The notes under the pieces were generated by a model. The model searched no databases, was not told the DNA's origin, and worked only from the letters and a program-made list of their open reading frames with translations. Positions 42,452 through 50,076 of a stretch of DNA of 64,000 bases are shown here, piece after piece. The stretch is from contig CANNIA010000004.1 of assembly GCA_947504705.1 (NCBI GenBank), positions 89,948-153,947 of the forward strand. The letters run 5' to 3'. The first letter of the stretch is position 1, and every line of letters starts with the position of its first letter. The position numbers were made by a program, and so were the translations under genes. The DNA comes from Paracoccaceae bacterium (GTDB lineage Bacteria; Pseudomonadota; Alphaproteobacteria; Rhodobacterales; Rhodobacteraceae).

Positions 42452-43011
42452 ATGAAACTTTACATTAAACCCGGTGCCTGCTCGATGGCCTCGCATATCG
42501 TGCTGACCGAGATCGGCGGCGATTTCGCGGTCGAGATGGTCGATACTGACAAGGGCCTGACGGCAGGTGGGGCGAATTATCGCGCGATCAACCCGAAGGG
42601 CAAGGTTCCGGCGCTGGAGGTCGAGGGTGAAGTGCTGACCGAAGGCCCGGCGATCCTGCAGTTCGTGGGGGATCGGGCGGCGAACCTGAACCTTGCGCCC
42701 AAGGCGGGCACTTTGGCGCGGGCGCGGGTGAACGAGGTTCTGAACTTTACCGGAACCGAGCTGCACATCGCCTTTGGGTCGCTGTTCAGCCAAGGCGCGA
42801 CTGAGGCGCAGAAAGACGCTGCGCGGGCTGCTGTCGCGGGCAAGCTGGATTGGCTGGAAGCGAAGCTGGCAGACGGGCGGGCGTTCCTGACTGGGCCAAT
42901 TTCACCGGGATTTCGCTGGTCAACTGGCCGCGTCTGGCGGGGTTCATGGCGCGGGTTGCGGCACGGCCAGCGGTGCAGAAGGTGCTGAAGGCGGAAGGGT
43001 TGGCCGCATAA
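42452..43011 (+). pseudogene. Glutathione S-transferase, broken by a small internal deletion
   Basis: The first 148 codons encode a normal beta-like GST (MKLYIKPGACSMASHIVLTE, AINPKGKVPALEVEG, LTEGPAILQFVGDRA) down to DGRAFLTG. The frame then changes. The expected C-terminus (WANFTGISLVNWPRLAGFMARVAARP and onward) is found in another frame from 42892 and ends with TAA at 43009-43011. Compared with the intact GST at 35908-36519, about 15 codons are missing at the junction, so the lesion is a deletion whose length is not a multiple of three. The next gene overlaps the original stop codon. A sequencing or assembly error cannot be excluded. Confidence 0.82.
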
Positions 43012-43391
43012 TGGCGATATTGGGCGATTTTCAGGATGTCGCCGAGGTGCTGGAGTTCTATTTCAGCGGCCTTGAATTCGCTGACAGCAAGCGGCTGGCC
43101 ACTGTGTTCCGCCCGCAGGCGCAGTATGTCTGCGTGACCGATGGGACGCTGCTCTACCGCGATATGGCCACCTATTTCGCGGTGGTCGATGGCAGGGTCT
43201 CGCCCGCCGCGTTGGGCGAAGAGAGGCGGGATGAGATCGTGTCGATCGAGCTCGCAGGCCCGGTCAGCGCAAGGGCCGATCTGCGCTGTTCGATCGGGAC
43301 GCGCGACTTCATCGACTTTCTGACGCTGATCAAGCTGGACGGGCGTTGGCAGATCGTGTCGAGGGTTTTTCACTATACGGAAAGGGGCTGA
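43011..43391 (+). CDS. SnoaL/NTF2-like (lumazine-binding-type) protein
   Basis: A 126-residue protein with the cone-shaped NTF2-like fold. The helix pair VAEVLEFYFSGLEFADSKRLATVF is followed by strands YVCVTDGTLLYRDMATYFAVVDGR and the closing strands SARADLRCSIGTRDFIDFLTLIKLDGRWQIVSRVFHY. Related proteins are annotated as nuclear transport factor 2 family; the substrate is unknown. The ATG overlaps the original GST stop (TAATG). It is followed two bases later by a tautomerase gene, suggesting a small catabolic or detoxification operon. Confidence 0.8.
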   Translation: MAILGDFQDVAEVLEFYFSGLEFADSKRLATVFRPQAQYVCVTDGTLLYRDMATYFAVVDGRVSPAALGEERRDEIVSIELAGPVSARADLRCSIGTRDFIDFLTLIKLDGRWQIVSRVFHYTERG

Positions 43392-43392
43392 G

Positions 43393-43605
43393 ATGCCTTA
43401 TGTGAATATCAAGATCACCCGCGAAGGGGCCACGCCTGCGCAGAAGGCCGAGCTGATCGCCGGGGTGACGGAGCTTTTGGTGAAGGTTTTGCAGGAATCC
43501 CCCGCCACCACATTTGTCGTTATCGATGAAGTGGCGATGGAAGATCGGGGGATCGGTGGTCTGCCAGTTGCAGACTATCGCGCCAAGGTTCGGTCGCATG
43601 GGTGA
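43393..43605 (+). CDS. 4-oxalocrotonate tautomerase-like protein
   Basis: A 70-residue tautomerase-superfamily protein. After removal of Met the N-terminal Pro acts as the general base, as in MPYVNIKITREGATPAQKAELIAGVTELLVKVL. It is followed by ATTFVVIDEVAMEDRGIGGLPV, with the usual beta-hairpin. The physiological substrate cannot be told from the sequence. The start lies one base after the SnoaL-like stop, and the gene overlaps the next frame (YdcZ-like) by eight bases. Confidence 0.88.
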   Translation: MPYVNIKITREGATPAQKAELIAGVTELLVKVLQESPATTFVVIDEVAMEDRGIGGLPVADYRAKVRSHG

Positions 43606-44042
43606 GGGCGTTCGTCATGCGGGCCTGATGGTCGCGGGGGTGGGGATTCCCGTCCTCGCCGCGTTGAATGCCAATCTGGGCGCGCGGATCGGATCGCCCG
43701 TTGCGGCTGCCGTGGTGTTGTTCGCCGTGGGGTTTGCGACGGGGCTGGTGGTGTTGCTGGCCACCGGTGCGCAAGGGGCCTTGGCCCGGGTGCCGGGACA
43801 GCCACCGATTCTGTTCCTCGCGGGCTGTCTGATGGCCTTTTACATCCTGTCGATCACCTTTTGTTGCGCCAAGGGTCGGGCTGGCCAATGCGATCCTGTT
43901 CGTGCTTTTGGGCCAGCTGGTCAGTTCGGCTGCGATCGATGCGACCGGGCTGATGGGCCTTGCCGCGCGTGAGGTCAGCCCGACGCGGGTTCTGGGTCTT
44001 GTGGTCATGGCCGTCGGGGTGTTCCCGAGCCAGCGCGGTTAG
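43598..44042 (+). pseudogene. YdcZ/DUF606-like inner-membrane exporter with a +1 frameshift
   Basis: The first 88 codons give a DUF606-type membrane protein (MVAGVGIPVLAALNANLGARIGSP, VVLFAVGFATGLVVLLATG, ILFLAGCLMAFYILSITF). At a run of four T (43859-43862) the frame shifts. Removing one T restores VAPRVGLANAILFVLLGQLV, the expected continuation, through to TAG at 44040-44042. As read, the product ends at 43972 with an unrelated tail. This is either a real homopolymer frameshift or a base-calling error. Intact, the protein would have five membrane helices. Confidence 0.82.
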
Positions 44043-44077
44043 GGCCGCTCATCCGCCCTGACGGGCGTCTTCGCTGA
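44037..44077 (+). repeat. Dispersed intergenic repeat, copy 2 (GGTTAG-CCGCTCATCC type)
   Basis: It starts at the YdcZ-like stop (GGTTAGGGCCGCTCATCC) and ends GTCTTCGCTGA, matching 19388-19430. Read on the reverse strand, it supplies the last codons and stop of the VOC protein. Confidence 0.6.
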
Positions 44078-44459
44078 CGCTTGGGCCGATCAGGTCCCAG
44101 CGGTTGCCGAACGGGTCGCGCCAGACGGCGACGGAACCATAGGGTTCGTGGCGGGGGGACTCCTCGAAATGGACACCGGCGGCCAGCATAGCGGCATGGT
44201 CGCGGACGAAATCGTCGGTTTGCAGGAAGAGGAAGACCCGGCCCCCGGCCTGATGGCCGATGGCGGCCCGTTGGTCAGGGACTTCGGCACGGGCGAGGAC
44301 CAGACGGGTGCCGCCGCCGGGTGGCTCGACTGTGACCCAGCGTTTGCGGCCATGATCGATGTCTTCGGTCAACCGGAAGCCAAGCTTGCCCACATAGAAG
44401 GCGATGGCATCGTCATAGTCTGGCACGACCAGGGCGATGGCGGAAATGCGGGCGGGCAT
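44049..44459 (-). CDS. VOC superfamily (glyoxalase/bleomycin-resistance-like) protein
   Basis: A 136-residue protein with paired beta-alpha-beta-beta-beta modules. The first is ISAIALVVPDYDDAIAFYVGKLGFRLTEDIDHGRKRWVTVEPPGGGTRLVLA and the second FLFLQTDDFVRDHAAMLAAGVHFEESPRHEPYGSVAVWRDPFGNRWDLIGP. Glu and other metal-ligand positions are partly kept. The ligand or reaction is unknown. The C-terminal SEDARQGG is encoded by a dispersed repeat and is probably not native. It lies four bases after bpt on the same strand. Confidence 0.85.
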   Translation of the reverse strand: MPARISAIALVVPDYDDAIAFYVGKLGFRLTEDIDHGRKRWVTVEPPGGGTRLVLARAEVPDQRAAIGHQAGGRVFLFLQTDDFVRDHAAMLAAGVHFEESPRHEPYGSVAVWRDPFGNRWDLIGPSVSEDARQGG

Positions 44460-44463
44460 GGGG

Positions 44464-45291
44464 TCAGAGCCGGGAATCGGGCAGGCTGATCCGCGCGACC
44501 TGCTCGGCGATCGGATCGACCGACAGGGGATGGAGGTCAGCGGCATGTTCAGCGGCTTCGCCCAGCGGTTGCCAGCTGCCGCCCTTGTAGATATCCAGCC
44601 CTGAAAAGCCGGCCTTGTAGCCCATCTTGCGGCTGCCGGGCACCCAGTAGCCAAGGTAGACGTAGGGCAGACCCGCCTCACGCGCGATGGCTATATGGTC
44701 AAGGATCACATAGGTGCCAAGGCTGAGGGCCGCGAGGTCGGGGTCATAAAAGCTGTAGACCATCGAAAGCCCGTCATCGAAGACATCGGTCAGGCAGACG
44801 GCGGTAAGGGGGCGGCCCTTTTCGCCTTCGCCCGCCGGGCGGGTATATTCAATGACTCGGCTTTTGATCGGGGTTTCCTCGATCATCGCGGCGAATTCGA
44901 AGATATCCATGTCGGCCATGCCCCCATCGGCGTGGCGATCATCCAGATAGCGGCGGAAAAGGCTAAACTGGTCTTCGGTGGCCCAGGGGCTGGTGGCGTT
45001 GCGGCGCAGAGACTCGGCGCGTTTCAGTATCCGCTTCTGGCTGCGCGAAGGGGCGAAATCTGCCACCTTGATCCTGGCCGAGAGGCAGGCCGAGCATTCA
45101 GCGCAGGACGGGCGGTAGAGCACGTTCTGGCTGCGGCGGAAGCCCTGCTTGGACAGCGCGTCGTTCAGCTTTTGTGCATGATCCCCCTGCAAGGCTGTGA
45201 ACAGCTTCCGCTCCATCCGGCCCGGAAGATAGGGACAGGGCTGCGGTGCCGTCACATAGAATTGGGGTGTCAGGGGAAGCGAGTGGCGCAT
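44464..45291 (-). CDS. bpt: Aspartate/glutamate leucyl- (or arginyl-) tRNA-protein transferase
   Basis: N-degron pathway enzyme that adds Leu (Bpt) or Arg (Ate) from aminoacyl-tRNA to N-terminal acidic residues, marking proteins for ClpAP. Characteristic parts are [16 protein letters not shown] near residue 18, the Cys-rich [21 protein letters not shown], and [32 protein letters not shown] near the C-terminus. At 275 residues it has the bacterial length. I chose the ATG at 45291 ([11 protein letters not shown]), which begins the conserved domain. It is followed by the VOC gene. Confidence 0.92.
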   Translation of the reverse strand: MRHSLPLTPQFYVTAPQPCPYLPGRMERKLFTALQGDHAQKLNDALSKQGFRRSQNVLYRPSCAECSACLSARIKVADFAPSRSQKRILKRAESLRRNATSPWATEDQFSLFRRYLDDRHADGGMADMDIFEFAAMIEETPIKSRVIEYTRPAGEGEKGRPLTAVCLTDVFDDGLSMVYSFYDPDLAALSLGTYVILDHIAIAREAGLPYVYLGYWVPGSRKMGYKAGFSGLDIYKGGSWQPLGEAAEHAADLHPLSVDPIAEQVARISLPDSRL

Positions 45292-45379
45292 CTGGTCCGG
45301 ATCTGGGCAGGGAACGATGGCAAGCGTAGCAAGGCCGAACCGTTCCGCCAAGCACCGAGTGCACCCTTGCGAAGCAATT

Positions 45380-45412
45380 GATCCCCGCCGCGCATCACAC
45401 GCGACGGGGATC
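45380..45412 (-). repeat. Hairpin between DUF2852 and bpt
   Basis: GATCCCCG and CGGGGATC form an 8-bp stem with inner CGC/GCG pairs. No T run follows on either strand. It may be a transcript end or processing site after the DUF2852 gene. Confidence 0.4.
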
Positions 45413-45430
45413 AGTTGGGTGGCTACCGGC

Positions 45431-45898
45431 TTAGCTTTTGCGCGGCTCGGCGGTGGGATCGGTCGCGGCTTCGGTGCTTGCTTCAGCACTGGCCGCGCGA
45501 GCGCGGTCTTCCATGAAGGCGTCGAACTCTGTCTTGTCCTTCGAATTGCGCAAGCGCTGCAGGAAGGCCTCGAATGCCGCCTGTTCATCTTCAAGGCGGC
45601 GGAGCGTGTCGATCTTGTAGCTGTCGAAGGCATGATTGCCGGTCGATTGCGACGCGGGTGCGCCATGGCGGCCAAAGAAGTGGTCACGCGAACGGCGGTG
45701 GCTGCAAGAATGTCCGAACATCTGTTTTCCCCAGATCATGTAAGCAAGAAGTGCAAGGCCGATTGGCCAGAAGAGGATGAAGCCCAGAACCATGGCGGCG
45801 ATCCAGGCCTTCTTGCCCTTGCGGTCAAGCCAGTCCTCGGCGCGGCCAAAGGTGGCGCGGATCCCGCCTTGCCGGGCGGTGTCGGTGGTGGTGTACAT
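45431..45898 (-). CDS. DUF2852-type membrane protein
   Basis: A 155-residue protein of the DUF2852 type, common in alphaproteobacteria. It has one long or two short membrane segments ([28 protein letters not shown]), a His- and Ser-rich linker ([19 protein letters not shown]), then a charged helical tail ([45 protein letters not shown]) and an Ala/Thr-rich end. Function is unknown. I chose ATG 45898 because CTGGAG lies upstream; earlier in-frame starts lack one. Confidence 0.85.
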   Translation of the reverse strand: MYTTTDTARQGGIRATFGRAEDWLDRKGKKAWIAAMVLGFILFWPIGLALLAYMIWGKQMFGHSCSHRRSRDHFFGRHGAPASQSTGNHAFDSYKIDTLRRLEDEQAAFEAFLQRLRNSKDKTEFDAFMEDRARAASAEASTEAATDPTAEPRKS

Positions 45899-46234
45899 CG
45901 GCGGGTCTCCAGTTTCCGTTATGTGAAGCCTTTTCACATTACGGAAGATGCTCTTCATCTGGGGGTCGTTCAAGGGGTATGTGAAGAATATTTACATTTA
46001 GTACGGAAAGCAGGCGTTGCTGTCAAACGGAGCGCCCTTGCGGGCGCGAAGACTTTTTGTCCCGCCGTCGGGCTTCGCCTCCTCCTCGGCTTTGGGGGCG
46101 CTTCCCCCCCAAGTCATTGGTTCAGGGAACCAATGACTTCTCCAAGAGGATATTTGAGGAAGAGAAACATCTTGTCTGGCCGGGCTGACTTTGTTGCGGT
46201 TGACCCTGCCGGGCGGGCGTCGCAAGCTTTGGGC
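45899..46234. other. 336-base intergenic region upstream of glnE with stacked hairpins
   Basis: The left 120 bases hold the DUF2852 promoter. The right part is a mosaic of palindromes (see the repeat at 46032-46170). No small gene with a ribosome-binding site is seen. Confidence 0.6.
46032..46170. repeat. Composite palindromic repeat before glnE
   Basis: Three hairpins follow each other: GCGCCC-TTGC-GGGCGC (46032-46047), GGGGG-CGCTT-CCCCC (46094-46108), and a perfect 12-bp stem AAGTCATTGGTT/AACCAATGACTT (46111-46139). After them comes GGATATTTGAGGAAGAGAAA (46148-46167). The final motif recurs at 50052-50071. Confidence 0.65.
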
Positions 46235-49027
46235 ATGACCCTTGCGTCCCGCATCACCCGCCAGCCCATTGCCTTTGACCCTGCCGCTGCTGCGGATCTG
46301 CGTGCAAGCCTTCCTGATCTTGGCCCCGAGGTGATGGGGCTTTTGTCGGCCACGGCAGGGTGCAGCCCCTATCTGCGCAGCTTGATGCAGCGTGAGGTGG
46401 AATGGTTGTCCGAGGCGGTGGCCGACCCCGAAGCTGCATTGGAGGCGGTATTGAAGGCGCCTGAAAGTGCCGCGCCCGATGCGCTGCCCTTGGCGCTGCG
46501 CGAGGCCAAGCGGCGCGTCGCCTTGCTGACGGCGATCTGCGATCTGGGTGGGGTATGGTCGCTTGAGGAGGTGACTGGGGCGTTGACCAATTTGGCGGAC
46601 AAGGCGGTGCATCTGGCCTTGGTCACTCAGGTCGGGGAAGAGATTCGCCGCGGCAAGGTGCCGGGGGCGGTGCCGGAGGATGCGGTGACGGCTGGCGGCA
46701 TGGTGGCGCTTGCCATGGGCAAGATGGGGGCGGGGGAGCTCAACTATTCCTCGGACATCGACCTGATCTGTATGTTCGACGAAAGCCGCTATCCGGGTGA
46801 GGAGCAGGAGGCGCGGGCGTCGTTCATCAAGGTCACACGGCGGATGACGGTGATCCTGTCGGATGCGACGGACGGTTATGTCTTCCGGTCGGACCTGCGG
46901 TTGCGGCCCGATGCCAGTGTCACGCCGGTTTGCCTGTCAATGGCGGCGGCGGAGGCCTATTACGAGGCGGAAGGGCGGACCTGGGAGCGTGCGGCCTATA
47001 TCAAGGCGCGACCGTGTGGCGGCGATCTGGCGGCGGGGGAGCGGTTCCTGAAAACCCTGACGCCGTTTGTCTGGCGCAAGCATCTGGATTTCGCGGCGAT
47101 CCAGGATGCGCATGACATGCGGCTGCGCATTCGGGATCACCGGGGGCTGCACGGGCCGATCACGGTGGAAGGCCACAACATGAAGCTAGGCGCGGGGGGC
47201 ATTCGCGAGATCGAGTTCTTTACCCAGACCCGGCAGCTGATTGCCGGGGGGCGGGATGCCTCGCTGCGGGATCGTACGACGGTTGGCGGGCTGGCGGCGC
47301 TGGCGGCGAAGGGTTGGGTGCCGCCGGAGACGGCTGTGGAGCTGACGACGCTTTACCGCGCGCATCGCGAAGTCGAGCATCGCTTGCAGATGGTGAACGA
47401 TGCGCAGACCCATTCGATTCCGGGAACGGCGGAAGGGGTCGCGCGGATCGCGGCGTTCTGCGGGCAGCTGGAGACTGAGTTTAGGCGCGATCTTTTGGAC
47501 CGGTTGGAGCGCACCGACCGGCTGACCGAAGGCTTTTTTGCCCCCGGTGCAGCGCAAGAGGGGCCGGAGCTTTCCGAAGCGGCGCAGGCGATCACCAAGG
47601 GATGGGAAAGCTATCCCGCTTTGAGGTCGGACCGGGCGCAGGCGATCTTTCGCCGCCTTCGCCCCCGGCTCTTGCGGGAACTCTTTCGGGCGGCAAACCC
47701 GGATGAGGCTTTGGTGGCCTTGGATGGTTTCTTGCAAGGGCTTCCGGCGGGGGTGCAGATCTTCTCGCTTTTCGAAGCCAACCCGACGCTGATCGAACTG
47801 ATCGTGGATATCGCGGGGTCGGCTCCTTCGCTGGCGCGGTATCTGTCGCGCAATGCCTCTGTGCTGGATGGGGTGATCGGGGGCAGTTTCTGGGGGGGAT
47901 GGCCCGGGATCGCCAGTTTGCGCGAGGAGATGGCTGCAAGGCTGGCTGCCGGCCCGGATTATGAAGCGCGGCTGAACGAGGCGCGGCGCTGGATGAAGGA
48001 ATGGCATTTCCGGGTGGGGGTGCACCATCTGCGGGGCCTGATCGACGGATTCGAGGCGGGCAAGCACTATGCCGATCTGGCCGAAGCGGTGGTTTCGGTG
48101 ATCTGGGAGGTGGTGGCCGAGGATTTTGCGCACAAGCATGGGGCCATGCCAGGGCGCGGCGCAGTGGTGCTTGGCATGGGATCGATGGGGGCGGGGCGGT
48201 TGAATGCCGGATCGGACCTTGATCTGATCGTGATCTATGATGCCGCCGGGGTCGAGATGTCCGAGGGGCCAAGGCCGTTGGCCACGCGGCCCTATTACGC
48301 CCGGCTGACGCAGGGTCTGGTCACCGCGCTGATGGCGCAGATGCAGGAAGGGCGGCTTTACGAGACCGACATGCGGCTGCGCCCCTCAGGTCGGCAGGGG
48401 GCAGTGGCAACGAGTCTCGAAAGCTTTCGCAGCTATCAGGAAACCGAAGCCTGGACCTGGGAGCATCTGGCGTTGACCCGGGCGCGAGTGCTGGCGGGCG
48501 AACCGTCGCTTGGGGGTGAGGTCGAGGCGCTGCGGCGCGAGATCCTGGCCGTGAAGGGGCAGGGGGCGCGGGTCGAGGCGGATGTGGCCGAGATGCGCGG
48601 GCGGTTGCAGGCGGCGAAACCGGCGCAAGGGGACTGGGACGCGAAGAACGGTCCGGGTCGGATCATGGATATTGAACTGGCCGCGCAGACGATGGCGTTG
48701 ATCACGGCCAACCCGGCGCGCGGGGTCGAACGGCAGATTGCGGCGGGAGCGGGCGCCGGGATGCCGGATTCGGACGCGCAGGCGCTTCTGTCCGCCTTCA
48801 GGCTTCTCTGGCGGTTGCACGCGGCGGCGCGGCTTTTGACTGAAGGGGCGCTGGATCTGGCGACACTTGGTGAAGGCACACGCGCGTTCATTCTGCGCGA
48901 AACCGGGGCGAAGGATGCCGCGAGCCTGCAATCCGAGATCGGGCGGGCAGTCGAGGCGGCTGAGGCTGCTGTCACACGGCTGGTGGGAGTGAGTAGGAAT
49001 GGGGAGACGGGTAATGGATCTGGCTGA
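46235..49027 (+). CDS. glnE: Bifunctional glutamine synthetase adenylyltransferase/deadenylase GlnE
   Basis: Controls nitrogen assimilation by adding AMP to, or removing it from, glutamine synthetase under PII control. Two nucleotidyltransferase domains are visible. The N-terminal one (deadenylase) has GMGAGELNYSSDIDL-like sequence near residues 160-178, and the C-terminal one (adenylylase) has LGMGSMGAGRLNAGSDLDLIVIYD near residues 646-668. Each has the GS/D-x-D metal site. Length is 930 residues from ATG 46235; a TTG at 46172 with GAGGAAGAG upstream is an alternative. The next gene overlaps its 3-prime end. Confidence 0.94.
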   Translation: MTLASRITRQPIAFDPAAAADLRASLPDLGPEVMGLLSATAGCSPYLRSLMQREVEWLSEAVADPEAALEAVLKAPESAAPDALPLALREAKRRVALLTAICDLGGVWSLEEVTGALTNLADKAVHLALVTQVGEEIRRGKVPGAVPEDAVTAGGMVALAMGKMGAGELNYSSDIDLICMFDESRYPGEEQEARASFIKVTRRMTVILSDATDGYVFRSDLRLRPDASVTPVCLSMAAAEAYYEAEGRTWERAAYIKARPCGGDLAAGERFLKTLTPFVWRKHLDFAAIQDAHDMRLRIRDHRGLHGPITVEGHNMKLGAGGIREIEFFTQTRQLIAGGRDASLRDRTTVGGLAALAAKGWVPPETAVELTTLYRAHREVEHRLQMVNDAQTHSIPGTAEGVARIAAFCGQLETEFRRDLLDRLERTDRLTEGFFAPGAAQEGPELSEAAQAITKGWESYPALRSDRAQAIFRRLRPRLLRELFRAANPDEALVALDGFLQGLPAGVQIFSLFEANPTLIELIVDIAGSAPSLARYLSRNASVLDGVIGGSFWGGWPGIASLREEMAARLAAGPDYEARLNEARRWMKEWHFRVGVHHLRGLIDGFEAGKHYADLAEAVVSVIWEVVAEDFAHKHGAMPGRGAVVLGMGSMGAGRLNAGSDLDLIVIYDAAGVEMSEGPRPLATRPYYARLTQGLVTALMAQMQEGRLYETDMRLRPSGRQGAVATSLESFRSYQETEAWTWEHLALTRARVLAGEPSLGGEVEALRREILAVKGQGARVEADVAEMRGRLQAAKPAQGDWDAKNGPGRIMDIELAAQTMALITANPARGVERQIAAGAGAGMPDSDAQALLSAFRLLWRLHAAARLLTEGALDLATLGEGTRAFILRETGAKDAASLQSEIGRAVEAAEAAVTRLVGVSRNGETGNGSG

Positions 49028-49289
49028 AGCAGACCCCAAGGGGTTGGTGCGGGAAAGCTACCTCATCGAGGGGATCACGCCTGGTGAATGCCGGTCGATA
49101 TTTGTCGACTGGGCGCTGTCGATCCCGGTTGGCCGGTCAGTGCCCGATGCCGTCCAAGTTCTGATCGCTACCTATGGGGTGGGCGAGCCTGCGCATCCGA
49201 TGTCGAAAGTGCTGAGCGAGGCGCTGACTGCGCCCGAAGCGCCTCGGCGCCGGGGCGGCAGGATCGGGCGGCAAGGTTTGCAGGCCTGA
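49014..49289 (+). CDS. Small unknown protein overlapping the glnE end
   Basis: I do not recognise a named family. The 91 residues are soluble and start MDLAEADPKGLVRESYLIEGITPGECRSIFVDWALSIP. A helical pattern PDAVQVLIATYGVGEPAHPMSKVLSEAL follows, with a basic tail (RRRGGRIGRQGLQA). The ATG lies inside glnE with GGGAGACGGG just before it, and the frames overlap by 14 bases, so it is co-translated with glnE. A role in nitrogen control is conceivable but unsupported by sequence. Confidence 0.72.
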   Translation: MDLAEADPKGLVRESYLIEGITPGECRSIFVDWALSIPVGRSVPDAVQVLIATYGVGEPAHPMSKVLSEALTAPEAPRRRGGRIGRQGLQA

Positions 49290-49340
49290 GCAAGGCGGAA
49301 ATCGATGCAAATTCCGTGACGGTTTCCGCGCGTAAATCGC

Positions 49341-49988
49341 TCAGGCGCTGCGGGCGAGGCCAGATGCTTCACGGGCGAGCGCGGTGATTGCGGCCCAGTC
49401 GCCATTGGCCATTGCCTCTTTCGGTGCCACCCAGCTGCCGCCGACGCAGAGGATGTTCTTCAAGGACAGGTAGTCCGGCGCGATCTTCAGGCTGATGCCG
49501 CCGGTGGGGCAGAACTTGACCTGCGGGATCGGTGAGCCGATGGATCTAAGATAGGCCGCGCCGCCAGCCTGTTCCGCTGGGAAGAACTTCTGGACCGTGT
49601 AGCCCTTTTCCAGCAGTGCCATGATTTCCGTGGCGGTGGCGGCACCGGGAAGAAGCGGCAGGCCCTCATCCTCACAGGCCGCAATCAGGCGGTTGGTCGC
49701 ACCGGGGCTGACGCCGAACATCGCTCCGGCGGCTTTGGCGGCCTTGACGTCCGCTGGCGTCAGCAGCGTGCCTGCGCCCACGATGCCGCCGGGAACCTGC
49801 GACATGGCGCGGATCGCATCCAAGGCGCAGGGGGTGCGCAGGGTGACTTCGAGAGCGGGCAGGCCCCCAGCGATCAAGGCCATGGCCAGCGGCGCGGCTT
49901 GGGCGAGGTCATCGATCACAAGGACCGGGACAACAGGGGCAAGGCGGCAGATCGTTTCGGCTTCAAGGGACTGCTGTGCTGGCGTCAT
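49341..49988 (-). CDS. eda: 2-keto-3-deoxy-6-phosphogluconate (KDPG) aldolase
   Basis: Second enzyme of the Entner-Doudoroff pathway, splitting KDPG into pyruvate and glyceraldehyde 3-phosphate; a class I aldolase trimer. The catalytic Glu is in LEVTLRT and the Schiff-base Lys in VQKFFPAEQAGG. VGAGTLLTPADVKAAKAAGA and KFCPTGGISL are also typical. Length is 215 residues. It follows edd on the same strand with an 88-base gap that contains a dispersed hairpin repeat. Confidence 0.95.
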   Translation of the reverse strand: MTPAQQSLEAETICRLAPVVPVLVIDDLAQAAPLAMALIAGGLPALEVTLRTPCALDAIRAMSQVPGGIVGAGTLLTPADVKAAKAAGAMFGVSPGATNRLIAACEDEGLPLLPGAATATEIMALLEKGYTVQKFFPAEQAGGAAYLRSIGSPIPQVKFCPTGGISLKIAPDYLSLKNILCVGGSWVAPKEAMANGDWAAITALAREASGLARSA

Positions 49989-50021
49989 GGTGGGCCTTTC
50001 GAACGAGCGCTTGCGGAAGCC

Positions 50022-50072
50022 CCGGGGGTTTCACACCCCCGGACCCCCGTGGGATATTTGGAGAAGAGAAAG
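50022..50072. repeat. Hairpin plus GGATATTTGGAGAAGAGAAA motif between edd and eda
   Basis: CCGGGGGT-TTCAC-ACCCCCGG (50022-50042) is an 8-bp hairpin. It is followed by ACCCCCGT and GGGATATTTGGAGAAGAGAAAG, the same final motif as in the element before glnE. It interrupts the edd-eda operon and may modulate eda expression. Confidence 0.6.
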
Positions 50073-50076
50073 TCGA

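Noticed and set aside
45317..46234. Extended N-terminus of glnE (306 extra codons)
   Set aside because: Runs antisense through the DUF2852 gene and through hairpin repeats; GlnE similarity starts near 46235.
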